Below, piece by piece: positions 50,601-61,896 of a stretch of DNA of 64,000 bases (position 1 is its first letter; each line of letters begins with the position of its first letter). The notes under the pieces are model-generated. The model was not told the origin of the DNA. It worked only from the letters and a program-made list of their open reading frames with translations, and did not search any database. A program made the position numbers and the translations under genes. Location of the stretch: positions 45,707,099 through 45,771,098 of the forward strand of contig CM067084.1 of NCBI GenBank assembly GCA_034008185.1, written 5' to 3'. This DNA is from Gorsachius magnificus. Lineage: Eukaryota > Chordata > Aves > Pelecaniformes > Ardeidae.

Positions 50601-53200
50601 GCTTTAAGCTGTAAATCATTCAGTTTCCATAAGAATATAATTTCATTTTATACCTGGTTTTATTCTTCTTGTTGCCTGACCGGCAGAAATGTGAAGAGGA
50701 AGGCTACATGAAGCCTCTCCAATGTTTGGGCATCAGAATATCCTTGGACAAATACAATTTCTTCATGTAGTGAAATTATAATTCTTTTGTCCAATTTCTC
50801 TAGGGACACATAGATTGTTCACTCTTTAGTTCCTTCCCTTCCCAAAAAAGGGTCCCTGAAATATTACAAGAAGAAGGTACCCTTGTTTTCTTGAGGTAGC
50901 AGTGGACCCTTCTTGATTTACCAGAGGGATCAAAGAGAAACTTTCTCAAATGGGACTGTTCTCACCTATCACTATTGTGTCTCTAATTTGTGAGCCTTTG
51001 GGGCAAAGGTTGTTTATCATGGGCATGTAACACCTTCAAATACCAACAGAAGTACTAATACACGTATTACAGACAGGAGTTCTTTTAGCCCTTAGAAGAG
51101 CAGTTCCTTATGCAACTCCTTTTTTTTCACTGAAAATGAAATTCACCCATTGTCCCTTGTGCTAAAGACAACAGAGAAAATACAGCCACCTAATTAGAAA
51201 GAAAAGGTTTGATGTTTTACTAGTGCCATCCTGATGAATATTTGCATTTTAAAGGAAATAGCAAATAAAATAAAAATCTACCAGAGGAGAAATCGGGTAT
51301 TTCAGTTATTGTCCACTGTTGTGTGGTTTTGAGTTATTTAATTTCTTTCATTTACCCAATCCACCTGCAAAAGTGAACAGAAGAGGGAAATGTTTCTTAT
51401 TTCTGATTTCTGTGCAGAAGGACAAAGCTTCATGTAATTTCAGTGACTGAAGAGAATGGAAAAGAAACTAGCTTTTGCCTAAATGTTTCTGTAATGTTAT
51501 AGAGAAGACATAATCCTTCTGATACAGGTCTTTTCTGCAAGAAAAAAAAATTACAATTGGAGTTTATATATTGTCTTTTACCAATGGACTGTAAGTCACC
51601 GTTCAGTCTGGCTTTCCTTGGAAACCACGTAAGTCAAAACAACAAACAATATTAACCATATTAAACTTGCATAGAGAGGTGCAATTTACTTCACCATTAC
51701 CAATGAAAAAACATTCTTTCACAAAACAAGCACTTCTCTGACTTTTCCATCTGGTCGTCTTGATGGACCCACACAGAATTTTCATATTACAGCAATGGGA
51801 ATGGTAATTCATTACTTTATCACACACTAAAAATCACAGATGTGGATATTTGGTTGGTCCTAAACCACAAAATATATTTCCCCTTCCTTACAAACTTCCT
51901 CAAACAAAGCTGCTGGTCTGTTTGTTGCTGTTCTAGAGGAAGCACATCTATCCCTTGGTAGTGTTTCTCTCTGTAGTACCAGTACTGACTCAAATCTTCT
52001 AATTAATTACAATGTTTAAGTTAAACTCATCCATTTAGGTCCATACTTACTTAAAATTTTCTTTTCTGTCTCAGGTCTGAAAAATGCTGTGTGCCCAAAA
52101 GCCTGTAGCTAATTACATGAGAGAGAAACAGGCTGGACACTATGCGATTCCTTTGTCATCTGGCTTCAGGGCACTCAGTTTCTTTCAAGATAACACCATT
52201 AAGGAGAGAAAGTCTATGATGTCAATGAGGAGGAGTATTTCTACAGTTACTGCTGTTAGGATTTTAGATTTAACATTCTAAGATCATACATTGACTGTCT
52301 TAGTAGAAGCTCACAGCTACACTTTTAATGGAGCTGCTACAGAATTAGAACAAACATTGTTTGAAGAACCAAAAAGACAGGTTTTGCTTTGGTAATTTCA
52401 AGTGCTGTAGGAATCAATACATATGCACCAAACTGAACTCTGTTAAATGAAGGTTAGTAAGTATAGATACTTTATTGCTGTACTTCTACCCTGCAGTACA
52501 AGAGCTTTTTAACTAGCAAGAACATCAGAAATTGAGTGATTTTCCCATTACTGCAATTCAGATAGTCAATACAAAATAGAACCTAAAATGTTTAACGGTG
52601 AACAAGATGGAATCACCCTACTAAAAACTTCACATCACTTAATAATGTCTGAACAGGTGTTAAATCCAAATAGACTAGGATAGTTACCTTCAGGAAATAT
52701 TAACATTTTCCAGACCAAAAATACTTGTTTTTCAGGCAACTGTAGGCACTGTTTGTATATCACACGTTTTTTCAGAGACATTCCATATCTTGTCGTACCA
52801 GTTGTAGTGTTTCTGCATTTCTTTTTCTGGTTTTCCCTACTACCTTCCCTATAACTCTTCTCTAATCAAAAAACAGCTCTGAATTTATAGCTTTTAAATT
52901 ACTTAAATCTCTTTAAACATGTGACTTCAATACAATTTCAAATAAAAGTAAACTACCTCTTTTAATCTCTTATTATATGAATTCATAATTTAGTGGTAAT
53001 AAATTAGAATTCTTTGACACTAAAAACAGGCTCTGCAGTGCTCTATATCATGTTGTTTACCGCTTTCCTTAAAATAATTCTGTCCTATTAACAATTTTCC
53101 TGCAAAGAAGTTGCTTGTGACCTTGAGGAAGTCACCTAGCTCCACTTTGCTTTCACTATGTATTAAGAAGGATAATTTTTATTAAAACAACCCACATTAT

Positions 53201-53476
53201 TCATGAAAAAATATAAGACGAATAATATGTATCCCCTTTTCTTACTAACATATGCACTGGTTGATATTCCATGTTGTAATCAGTGCTTTCAGAACTCAAC
53301 CTGAGGCAAAAGAAAGGATGTAATGAATTCCTTGTCACACCATTGTCATCGGTCTTGGGTTTTGTGTCAACTTCATCACGCTTTTCACAACTCCACTCGT
53401 CAACTTGTGCTCCAAAATGCCAGATGCACATTGCAACACAGATCTGTTTCGGCCCAGTCCCCTGTGTGCCTTCCAT
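53201..53476 (-). other. 91-codon ATG frame with protein-like composition, possible exon or retro-pseudogene
   Basis: On the minus strand, ATG at 53476-53474 opens a frame to TGA at 53203-53201. The first half is hydrophilic with balanced codons: MEGTQGTGPKQICV, then AQVDEWSCEKRDEVDTKPK and TDDNGVTR. The underlying DNA has more CpGs than its flanks. The last third is more like chance AT-rich translation, and a donor-like CTCAG|GTTGAG lies within, so the real segment may be shorter. Two + frames are also open over part of it. I do not recognise a family. Confidence 0.22.
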
Positions 53477-55019
53477 TTAAAATGAGCTTTGATATCTCTG
53501 AATGAGCTGTATTTGTGCTTTTGAATGTGGTACAGATATTGCTTTTATATAGCTTTTAAAAATTATTTTTAAAAAGTGTAATTGAGAACATATTAGGCAT
53601 TACAAACACTTTCCTTACTACAATCTGTTTCTATACACCCCATAAACCATTTACAGTGTTTTGAAATCTGTGGTTTAAATGCCATATATAGTCTTTGTTT
53701 TTCTGGGTTATTTTGGTCTGGTTGTTTTTTTGAAGGCTGCTCAATGGGAGCATTGTTTTAGCTTGTTTTGAAAAGGTTAGCTAATTTCTCAGCAGTGTTT
53801 ATTTGTTTTGGAATGTGGTCTTAAAAACTTGTCACTTGCAGAAACACACAAATATGCATAATGTTGTGAAGAAAATCTGTTCCGTCTTTACAATTTAACT
53901 TACAAGTATGATTTGCTAAGTGTTATTATGGCAAACTGTTGCTGTGGTATGTGTAGGAAAGAAAGGAAATCTTGAACAAAATCAGACATTTGGAAGGATG
54001 TTTTTAGAAATGTTATTAGTTAAGACAAAATGTGGGAATAGCTCTCTTGAAGGAAACAACTGTGATGACAAATTACCTGAAATTTTACGTTCCTTTAGTT
54101 TGCTTATACTGGACCCCGGGTACCAGTATCCTAGTTGCATCGTGGAGTTTTTATGTAAGCTGTATCCATGAGGGAACACTTCAAAACCATGTCCCTTTGT
54201 ACACTGTCCACATAGTGAACAGAACTCCAGTTTCATCTTAATTCCTCTCATTGCTTGCCCAGATCAGAGCTTTTCTTCTTGATGTTCTTGAAGTCTGATG
54301 TAGCCCACCGTTTCTTTGTAGCACATTCATGATTCTGCATTGGCTACCTGCTTTTCCTTCTGAGTCTTACACATTTCTTTTCCTATCTTTGCTTTTAAAC
54401 CAAACTGAATTCCTGGCTTTGTACACATGCCTTTGATGCTGTTTGACTCTTTGAAGCCCTCCCCCCTAAACTTGCTCCAGTTTTTTTGAAGGAATCAGGG
54501 AAACTCATGGTGTCTCTTGACCCATTCTCTTAACACTGTCATGCCATCTGTAGAACAGGACATTAAGAGATGTTGGCTTCTGAGCCACTTCAAAAGCCAC
54601 CAAAAACTCTTTGGTTAAGTTACTGGTATGTGGAAAGAAGAAACACCATTGTAGTTCTGAGACCACAAAATTCCTCCAAAGGAAACTTCATAAGAAAACC
54701 CCACTGGGTAGAAGTTATATTCCCCCTGCATGCATGCACACATATTTATTATTTTTATGTCAGTATGCATGGTCTAAAAATTCAGCAGTGCTGATTCACT
54801 GAATACGCTGACATCCTCTTTCAGACTCCTTAGTTGTTTATAAGGATGCTGCTTGTTCATGAGCCGCTAAATCATTTGACTGCATCTGATGTAGAAATGG
54901 AGTTGAAGGACTTATTCCCTGTGCTTTTCCCCTCCTCTAACTGTATGTCTTGGAGAAGAGCAGACTGTCAGTGCTGAGAACCCTGTGGAACTCAGGTCTC
55001 AAATACAGGAAAACCACTT
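53477..55019. other. No gene seen; may include the unrecognised 5' part of the DIRS-like element
   Basis: Short open frames on + at 53920-54171 and 54570-54802 have no convincing homology. Since the retroelement at 55020-57230 should have a leader and Gag N-terminus upstream, some of this may be element sequence too decayed to recognise. Confidence 0.4.
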
Positions 55020-55029
55020 CAAGCCCTTA

Positions 55030-55790
55030 CAGGAACATAAAGGAAGAGTTGCTTCTTCCTTAAGCTTTGCTTGGAAACATTTCACTTGTTAATGGATATT
55101 GTCTACCACATCTTTTTCCTTTATAGATAAGACCATTACTCTCAGGATAGAAATATCGATGCTCTCCTGGCCCCTGCATGGGTCATTTTGTAAAGCCCAG
55201 CTTCTTGTGGGGCTATATGTAAAAGCATAGATAGAGTAGGCCAGGAGAAAATATATGTGTTTTCTTTCTTCATTGTCTACAGTAAGCTCCTGCTACAGGA
55301 AGAAGTAAGTTGACCTATTTCTTTCAGGGGATATAAATAAATTGATGTTTTTCTAATGTAATTTTGCATTTCATTTCAATTTGATTAATTTCAATTCCAC
55401 ATTGGAAGTGGGTTTGCTAATTGCAGAAATAAAAGGTGCTATTCCAGATAAGTTCTTTTCAGATCTCATTCTACCAGTTTTTAGGAGACACCTTGATTTT
55501 GTCTTGCTTTAAAGTAAACTTGTCTCTAGGCCTACTGCTTCAGAGTACAGTTGGTGCCTTTGACACCACGGTATGCTCAATAGTGGCAGCAGTTACCCTG
55601 AGAAGACACTTTCTCAGAACACGCTATCCTTTGTAAAAAGTCTCCTCTTTCATGTTAAACATCCATTTAACGTCCAAGAGGTCTGGTGTGTCAGGCAACA
55701 GTCTCTACCTGAAGATCTTCCGTTATGTTCCCACCAAGAAGAATTGTTTCCCCTTAGATTATCTCTATATTGACTATAGCTCTACTGATA
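55030..55790 (+). pseudogene. DIRS-type Gag-like remnant, multiple frameshifts
   Basis: Fragments in element order match the Gag of DIRS elements as I recall it from reptiles: GRVASSLS (frame from 55036), IDALLAPAWVIL-stop-SPAS (from 55155), AFDTTVCSIVAAVTLRRHFL (from 55556, the most telling block, matching a conserved serine/alanine and RR segment), and LPEDLPLCSHQEELFP (near 55707). They lie in three different frames with stops between them. Each match is weak alone; the conserved order and spacing are the evidence. Gag packages the RNA in intact elements; this copy is non-functional. Confidence 0.55.
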
Positions 55791-55901
55791 TAAATTCTGT
55801 CCAGAAAAAGCAATCAGAATCCCTGTGTTCAAAAACTAAGGGTTAGTGTTAAGTGTCCCCTGACACCTACACTATCAGCACTGCAAAGTCTGGCTTCAAT
55901 T

Positions 55902-55951
55902 AAAAAAAAAAAAGTATAAAAGTACACTAGAGAATTCTACCTCCCCCCCCC
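55902..55951. repeat. A12 and C9 homopolymers
   Basis: A12 at 55902-55913 and C9 at 55943-55951, inside the retroelement between the Gag-like and recombinase-like parts. Possibly later slippage expansions. Confidence 0.85.
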
Positions 55952-56289
55952 TTTTAACAACCACCATTAAATTTTCTTTTTCAGGTGTTCTTGAAGTTTT
56001 CAGTTTGCCAGTCAAAATTGCACTGCCTGTGGAAGCCTAATATATCTGACAAACAGGCTTTGTATACTGTACCCCACAGCTATACAGTCCAATTGCTGGA
56101 CGTATCATTTTCTAGCTCGCTCTCTCTTAGAGACTCTTCTCACAATATACACTTCAGTACAGATACAGCCTTAACTGTATTTAGAGACTATAGAACTGAG
56201 TCCCTTAAGAGATAAGAGGAGTTTTATGACAACAACTCTATGTATATTTACAAAAAAGGATTCATGCTGAATACTTATTTAAAATATAA

Positions 56290-57067
56290 GAATCTAAATG
56301 CTTAAACTGAAGTTCAGTAACCCCCTTGCTTTCACAAGGGAGGCCGCTTTGCAACTCTCACTCTGCAGGATCTCCCATCACTCAGTTTTCACATCAGAAA
56401 TCCCTGCAAATCATGCTAGGCTACTAATAGTTGGCCTATTGTCAGAAACGAACAATTCATGTCCTTTATCTTCTTATGTGACAGCCTTTTGAATCTTTTG
56501 AATGCTGTCTTCTGCATCTATCTGTGAAAACAGTCTTCATGATCTCTCCTCTGCAACAAGGAGAGCTGAGATTCAAGCTCTTACAGTTAATTCCTTTGCA
56601 CTGTTTTCCATAAGGACAAGTGGTAGGATCCATCTGAAGGTTTTGCCTAAAGAGAATTCTGACTTTCATGTACTGAAGGAAGTTAACTTGCCTTTATTCT
56701 TTCTTAAACTTCACACTTCTTCTCTGGAAACAAATCTCCAAAAATTAGATGTTATAATGAGAACATGACCTTACAAGAACAGTCTTTTTTCATCAGAAGC
56801 TGAAAGACCCAAGGAACTGCCAGTCCCCTCTCAAAGACATCTGGTGTGTAAAAGAACACCATCAAAATCACTAATTCCCTTTTTCTTATGAAAGGTCCAC
56901 TTGGCTGCAATTCAAGCAGGAGCAGTGGCTTTCCCAAGAACTTTCTCATATTTGACATTTGCCATACAGCCACCTGGAGCTCCTTTCACACTTTTGCTAA
57001 ATGTTATGCACTTCCTGAAGAGTCTAGAAAAATTACAGTCTTTGAGAGGTCCAGCTCTGAGTCTTAA
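56290..57067 (+). pseudogene. DIRS-type tyrosine recombinase remnant
   Basis: Parts recovered in order: SHHSVFT (N-terminal, near 56375), QPFESFECCLLHLSVKTVFM (56482-56541, frame 1), then a one-base shift near 56548 into SATRRAEIQALTV (frame 0) holding the first catalytic arginine region, LPKENSDFHVLKEVNLP, and RT-stop-PYKNS with KELPVPSQRH near 56770-56840. After another shift, frame 2 gives NSSR at 56909-56920, where the catalytic HxxR box is expected (H replaced by N), and WSSFHTFAKCYAL at 56975-57013 with the presumed catalytic tyrosine codon at 57005-57007, 29 codons after the box arginine. The frame ends TAA 57065-57067. The order Arg...HxxR...W...Tyr is diagnostic of tyrosine recombinases, and the WSS-x-HTFAK-x-Y block fits DIRS. 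Dead: two or more frameshifts, internal stop, lost histidine. Confidence 0.8.
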
Positions 57068-57164
57068 CTAGAGAGTGTGAAGAATGCCTCTAGTTCATTG
57101 CAAGGGATACTACTTGGAGTGGTTACTGTGTAAGTTGACAAAGGGACTGTCACTCCACAGAAAA

Positions 57165-57230
57165 GGAGAATTACTCACCTGAAACTGTTACTCCTCAAGA
57201 TGTTTGTATGCATATTCAAAGTTCCTTCAC
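57165..57230. repeat. Terminal region of the DIRS-like element
   Basis: GGAGAATTACTCACCTGAAA at 57165-57184 followed by CTCCTCAAGATGTTTGTATG. Its consensus relatives end copies of an old amniote repeat. No matching inverted copy was found upstream, so the left end is lost, too decayed, or beyond recognition. Confidence 0.5.
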
Positions 57231-58279
57231 GTGGCTGTCCATCTCAAAGTCTTATATAGCTTCTTGGCTACAACATCTTGGAGAAACTGAGGATTAGGAA
57301 TAGGGTCTGCCTCTTTTAATACGTTGTGGATAGCATGCGGAACAGGGCATGGGAAGTGTCTTAATGGGAATTGCTGAGGTAACAACTGTTCGTCTACCAA
57401 TACTTGTGTATTGGTAATCACGGTGTGAACTGATGTATAGATAATACCTCTTCAGAAAAGATGACAACACGATTTGTCTTCACACCCTATTGATTATTCC
57501 TTTGTGTCAGTGCTATACAGTTGTTGATAAGATTGTGTGTTGTTTTTAACAAAAGAGGATAATGTACTCTTACACCACTTCTAATAAAGGTATTCAGAAA
57601 ATCATATTACTTCTCTGTAGACAGAACAAGTATAGGTACTTCACTAACATTAGCAGAATTTGCTTAGCCCTACATCTTTCCACAGCACAGGTCAGTTTAC
57701 AGGCCCTAAAGTATTAAAAAAAAAAAACTTTCTAAAAGGTCTGATGTCTTCATCCATTAAGTAGATGTTAAAGGTGGCCTGTCATTTTCAATAAGAGTAT
57801 TTACATCCCAGACCAAAGTTCTTTCCCCACCAACAGTCCTCAAGGCATGCAAATATATTTTTCTTATTGTATTTTAATGGTTATACTGATCTGTAGATCC
57901 GCTTTAAACATCAAGTGAAATCCTGAATTAGCTCCATGGTTCATAATCCAAGAGTCTGCTTCTGATACATATTTCCAGCATCAGATACTTCAAAGTATTG
58001 TGTAATATGCATTCAGAGTAATGTGTAAGACTGCCAAATTTGCCAGGAATACAGATACAAATTTCTGTCGAATTCTAATTTGTAGTAGTTGATAAGTGTT
58101 GAAACATTTAAAGAGGGGGTTTGGTTTGCTTTTTTTTGTTGTTGTTGATGTTTTCTTTGGAAGGCAGGGAAGGGTTGTTTTGCTTTTCTAAAGAAATACA
58201 CACTTGAATTTATAGTCAGTGAACAGAGGGAACAATCACAATAGAGCATTATCACTGCCTGGTCCGCTACAGACCCCAC

Positions 58280-58400
58280 TGCACTTCATTGATTCGTGTA
58301 GTAGACATAATTAGCTGATTAGCAGTGTAAAAGTCAGGTCTAATTCCTCCATTAACATCAAGCCAGTGAGAATTTCACTAGAATGAAATTCTCAGTTATT
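58280..58400. promoter_or_regulatory. Possible conserved noncoding element with 11-bp inverted repeat
   Basis: Dense homeodomain-type words (ATAATTAGCTGATTAGCAG, CCATTAACATCAA) followed by a perfect inverted repeat: TGAGAATTTCA at 58367-58377 and TGAAATTCTCA at 58384-58394 around CTAGAA. The inverted repeat is certain; regulatory role is inferred. Confidence 0.3.
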
Positions 58401-59459
58401 TCTGTCCAGAACCCCTCTATTTTGTGTTGCCTCGGTAGGATAGGATGAACAGATTGGTATAATCTGAGAATGTAATATACTGTAGAAGCTATTCTTAGCT
58501 CTCATCTTCTTTTGTAGCTCTTCTGAAATGCTCCATGGCTATGAGTATCACAGGTTAATAATAATACATGTGAGAAAGGTTGGTGGTTATAAGCATTACG
58601 ATTAAACACTGTTGTTAATACATGTGTAATCAAAAAGCCTCTGTGTTCTTGGACTGAAAGAATAAATAGGTTTGGTTGATTTTTATTCTTTATTTTATGT
58701 CCTTTGATAACATTCTGTCGTTTCTCTCAACACTACAGCTAGTACTGCTTTTATTTCAATGTTTTCGGTCTCTCCAGGTTTGTCACCTGTGTCTAAAATA
58801 TTTCTGTTCTGAGCTCTGTTTGTTATAGAACACAATTACAAATGGCAATGCACAATTATTTTTAAGTGTTTCTTTTTATTTCCTTGTTTTATGTGTTGCT
58901 TTGACAGTCACTGCTTGATTGAAGACATTTTTATTGAAACATTTTTTTCTGAGAAGTTATAGTTGTTTTAAATTGAGCACTGAGTGATTAATTCCTGTTC
59001 TTTGTTCTACTTAGATTAATCTGGAAGTGGGGTGTTAGGATGTGGCCTCAGAACTGAATTTCATTTGCCATAATATGATTTGTTCACATAGATTTGTTAC
59101 AGAATTTTGATAGTCCTTACTGTCTTCTCTGCAATATAAGCAGTTGTATAAAAATGTAAAACTTCTCACAATTTGCCAACATAATGTCATAGGACTCAAA
59201 GACCTTATCTCAGAGATCTCAAAGTGTCTATTGCAACCAGATTTTCCTATACTGAAAGACAAAACAGTGCCTAATGCGTTTTCAGTCAGCAAATTATGTC
59301 CAGGCAATTCTAGTGGTTGTATCATTCTGTATTCAGCACAGGAAAATTTCTTTTCACCCCCAGAAAGTCCAAATAGGTGAGAAATACACCATAAGAAAGC
59401 AGATTTACCACACTACTACAAAACATTAGTCTGTCTTAATCAGTATTATGCTTCTAGTT

Positions 59460-59620
59460 GTTAATGGTAATGCATCATTATTGTTTGTCCATCTCTTAAC
59501 AAAGATGGCTTCTTGCCATGCTTAATTCCACCTGCAGAATTATGATTGGTGCTACATTCAACAGGATGCCATTAACCTGGGTGATGTGTTTAGTGTTTCC
59601 CTGTCATATGGCTGATTAAT
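59460..59620. promoter_or_regulatory. Possible conserved noncoding element
   Basis: Balanced, non-repetitive sequence with TAATGCATCATTATTG, a YY1-like AAGATGGC, CCATTAACCTGGG and GGCTGATTAATAT words. This is the look of vertebrate conserved noncoding elements, from composition only. Confidence 0.22.
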
Positions 59621-61867
59621 ATTTTTAAGTCTTGGAGAAATAGTGTTTTTCAGTTCCCAAAACGTTGTATGTTAAAATACAAAATCCTTAATTTCAATTT
59701 AATTGTATCTCTTAGGAATACTTAGCAAAGCACATAGCATTAATTGATGATGTGGTTTATTTACATAAAGTATATATAAATAGGAGATTGAAATCTAGAA
59801 AGCTACTAATTTTAAGATAGTGGTTACTACTTCCTTGTTCATCGAAGTGAGTCAAATGGTGAATTCACTGAAATTGGAGGAGAAAATTTTAATAATAGAA
59901 ATTATTTATTATTTCCAAGAATTATAAGGGTATTTAAATCATTATTTCAAAATATTTTTCACAGATGTCTTCCAAAGGTGAAATAACTATGATTACATAT
60001 TACAGACACAGAACAGTTTGGTTTTAGAGATGTTCATTCATATGGAGTCAAATTTTAGTTTTATAAGTTAAAGCTTTAAACAGATTTCTATGCTTATGTG
60101 TATAGGCTTCATAGATTTGAATTCCCCATTACTAAGTGGAAATCTTGAACCTTCTATTTAATTGTAATTGTTGTCTCCTTTTTTCCTTTTTTTTTGCGTA
60201 AGGGCCCACATCTTTTCCTATAATTTCACCACAGTACATGTGTTAGAAGCTCCATGATAAATCTGGAAAATTATTTTTGTTATTATTATCCTATCCTTCT
60301 GACTAATACAAAAATTGCATTACAAACTTCCCTCTGAATTACCAAAAGTGATGACCTTCCTTTAATATGTTCATTGCTAAACACCCCTACAAATTCTTAC
60401 TTGCTTCTGACTTAAATCTAGTCAAGAATAACACCTCTGCTAGTGTCGGAAGTCATCCATGGATTATCACAAATTTGAGGAAGTGCTAAAAGAAATTTTT
60501 CCACATCATGTTACTGTTTTCCTTCAAAGATGGTGAAACGTTCTTTCTCATGGTTTACATGTAAAAAGCAAAAATTCCTTTAATATATAAACTTTTGACA
60601 TTGCTGTACTTTCACTGGGAAAATATGTAAAGCCTTCTGCATATATCTACTCATTTTCTTGGTGATCATAAATAGCTTCTGTATGACTTGACAGCTTGAA
60701 TGTTCCCTCCTGAATTAAGTTCAGGCCATTTGTTGGGTAGCAAGGGGAAACTCATATGACAGATGCCTACACTGGCAAGCCTAGAAAAGTTCTAACAGCA
60801 CAATAGTTACTCTTCAGGAATTATTGCTCTGTTAACAAAAGCCTATTTTCGCCCAGATAATTAAAAGAGTATCAGTCCAGTTCTAAAGTTATTTTTAGAT
60901 AAGGTGTAATATAAAAGCTGTCCAAAGATACTTGCATTTTAAAATGTTTCTGTATAAGTATTTTAAATTTTCTGTAGATTGATGTATTTGAAAAAATAAT
61001 ACTGTGCTTTTATGACAGTCATTCAAAAATGCAATATTAAAAAGCATAAGCCCGTACTACGTGACTACTTACCGATACAAAATTGTACATACTTCTGTTA
61101 TTGCCCATAGCTTCAGAACTTTATTTTCCAACAGATATAAAGCCCTCATCTCAAACAACCTATAAGAATAATCCTTTTCTGAACTGTCTCCAAAAATGGA
61201 TATGTATGTTAAACAATAACAAAAGGTTTTTAATAGAAAGTAAATGTATTCTTGGCTGTAAGTGGCCTTTAAGAGTTTGACAGTATTGTCCACATCAAAT
61301 ATTGTTTCCCAATTAAAATGAATATGTAAACATGTTAAAATAAATTTGTAGATAAAATGCAAATGCTTGCACCAAATCCTTACGTGCTTATTCTCACAAG
61401 AATAGAAAACAATTTACATAACGCTCTTCATTCCTACTGTCATATAACTGAATGGCAAAACTAATAAATGCCCTTACTCTTTATGGACTTATAACTACCG
61501 ATGTATCAGCTGAAACAACATTCCTGTATGTGTAACTGCAGCACTCCCTGGCTCCATTATTAACATGCTGGAGGCCAGATTGCACTTCGATACTAGAAAC
61601 CGCCTGGTAAAAGAACAGGCTGTGAAAGTGGCTGCACTACTAAAGAAACTAAAACTTTAAAAAGAGAGGAGGGTGGCCTGGGTCGGATGAGTAGTTTTGT
61701 GAAATACTAGGCTGTCTGTGAGATACAGAGAGGAAGGATCAGCAAAGGAAGGAACAAAGCCATATGCAAATGAGGTTTGCTCATATGAATTCGCAAACCT
61801 ACCTCTAAGTAAAACTTTAAATTCAGATAGTCAATGTGTGTTTTAAACCGCCTGACTGTATTCTTAT

Positions 61868-61896
61868 TATATGTATATATATTTTATATACATATA
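61868..61896. repeat. AT-rich inverted repeat, 12-bp arms
   Basis: TATATGTATATA (61868-61879) and TATATACATATA (61885-61896) around a 5-bp centre, followed by a further (TA)n tract to about 61911. Likely a microsatellite that folds back on itself. Confidence 0.9.

Larger units (their letters stand above)
42592..53200. other. AT-rich sequence, no gene supported; possible regulatory islands
   Basis: Contains A18 at 44867-44884, T15 at 49790-49804 and a CNE-like stretch at about 46840-47600. The minus frame at 45445-45756 (103 codons, TTG start) reads somewhat protein-like after an acceptor-like CATACCATTCCAG, but has no recognised homology. No transposon was identified. Confidence 0.5.
55020..57230 (+). 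mobile_element. Decayed DIRS-type (tyrosine recombinase) retrotransposon
   Basis: DIRS elements are retrotransposons that integrate with a tyrosine recombinase instead of a DDE integrase. Translating this stretch in all three + frames gives, in element order, Gag-like fragments (55030-55790), then recombinase fragments (56290-57067), then a terminal region (57165-57230) containing GAGAATTACTCACCTGAAAC and CTCCTCAAGATG. The terminal region resembles the 3' end of an abundant reptile repeat I associate with DIRS elements. Frames change repeatedly and stops interrupt them, so nothing is translatable. Little sequence (about 500 bp) separates Gag-like and recombinase-like parts, so most of the reverse transcriptase/RNase H region appears deleted. 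The ends are approximate; the element may start before 55.0 kb and run to about 57.4 kb. Confidence 0.75.

Noticed and set aside
59144..59378. 78-codon + frame ending at AATAG|GTGAGA, with a 13-nt micro-exon-like unit at 59363-59375
   Set aside because: The donor is good but the start is TTG, the acceptor choice is arbitrary and no homology is recognised; not enough to list as an exon.
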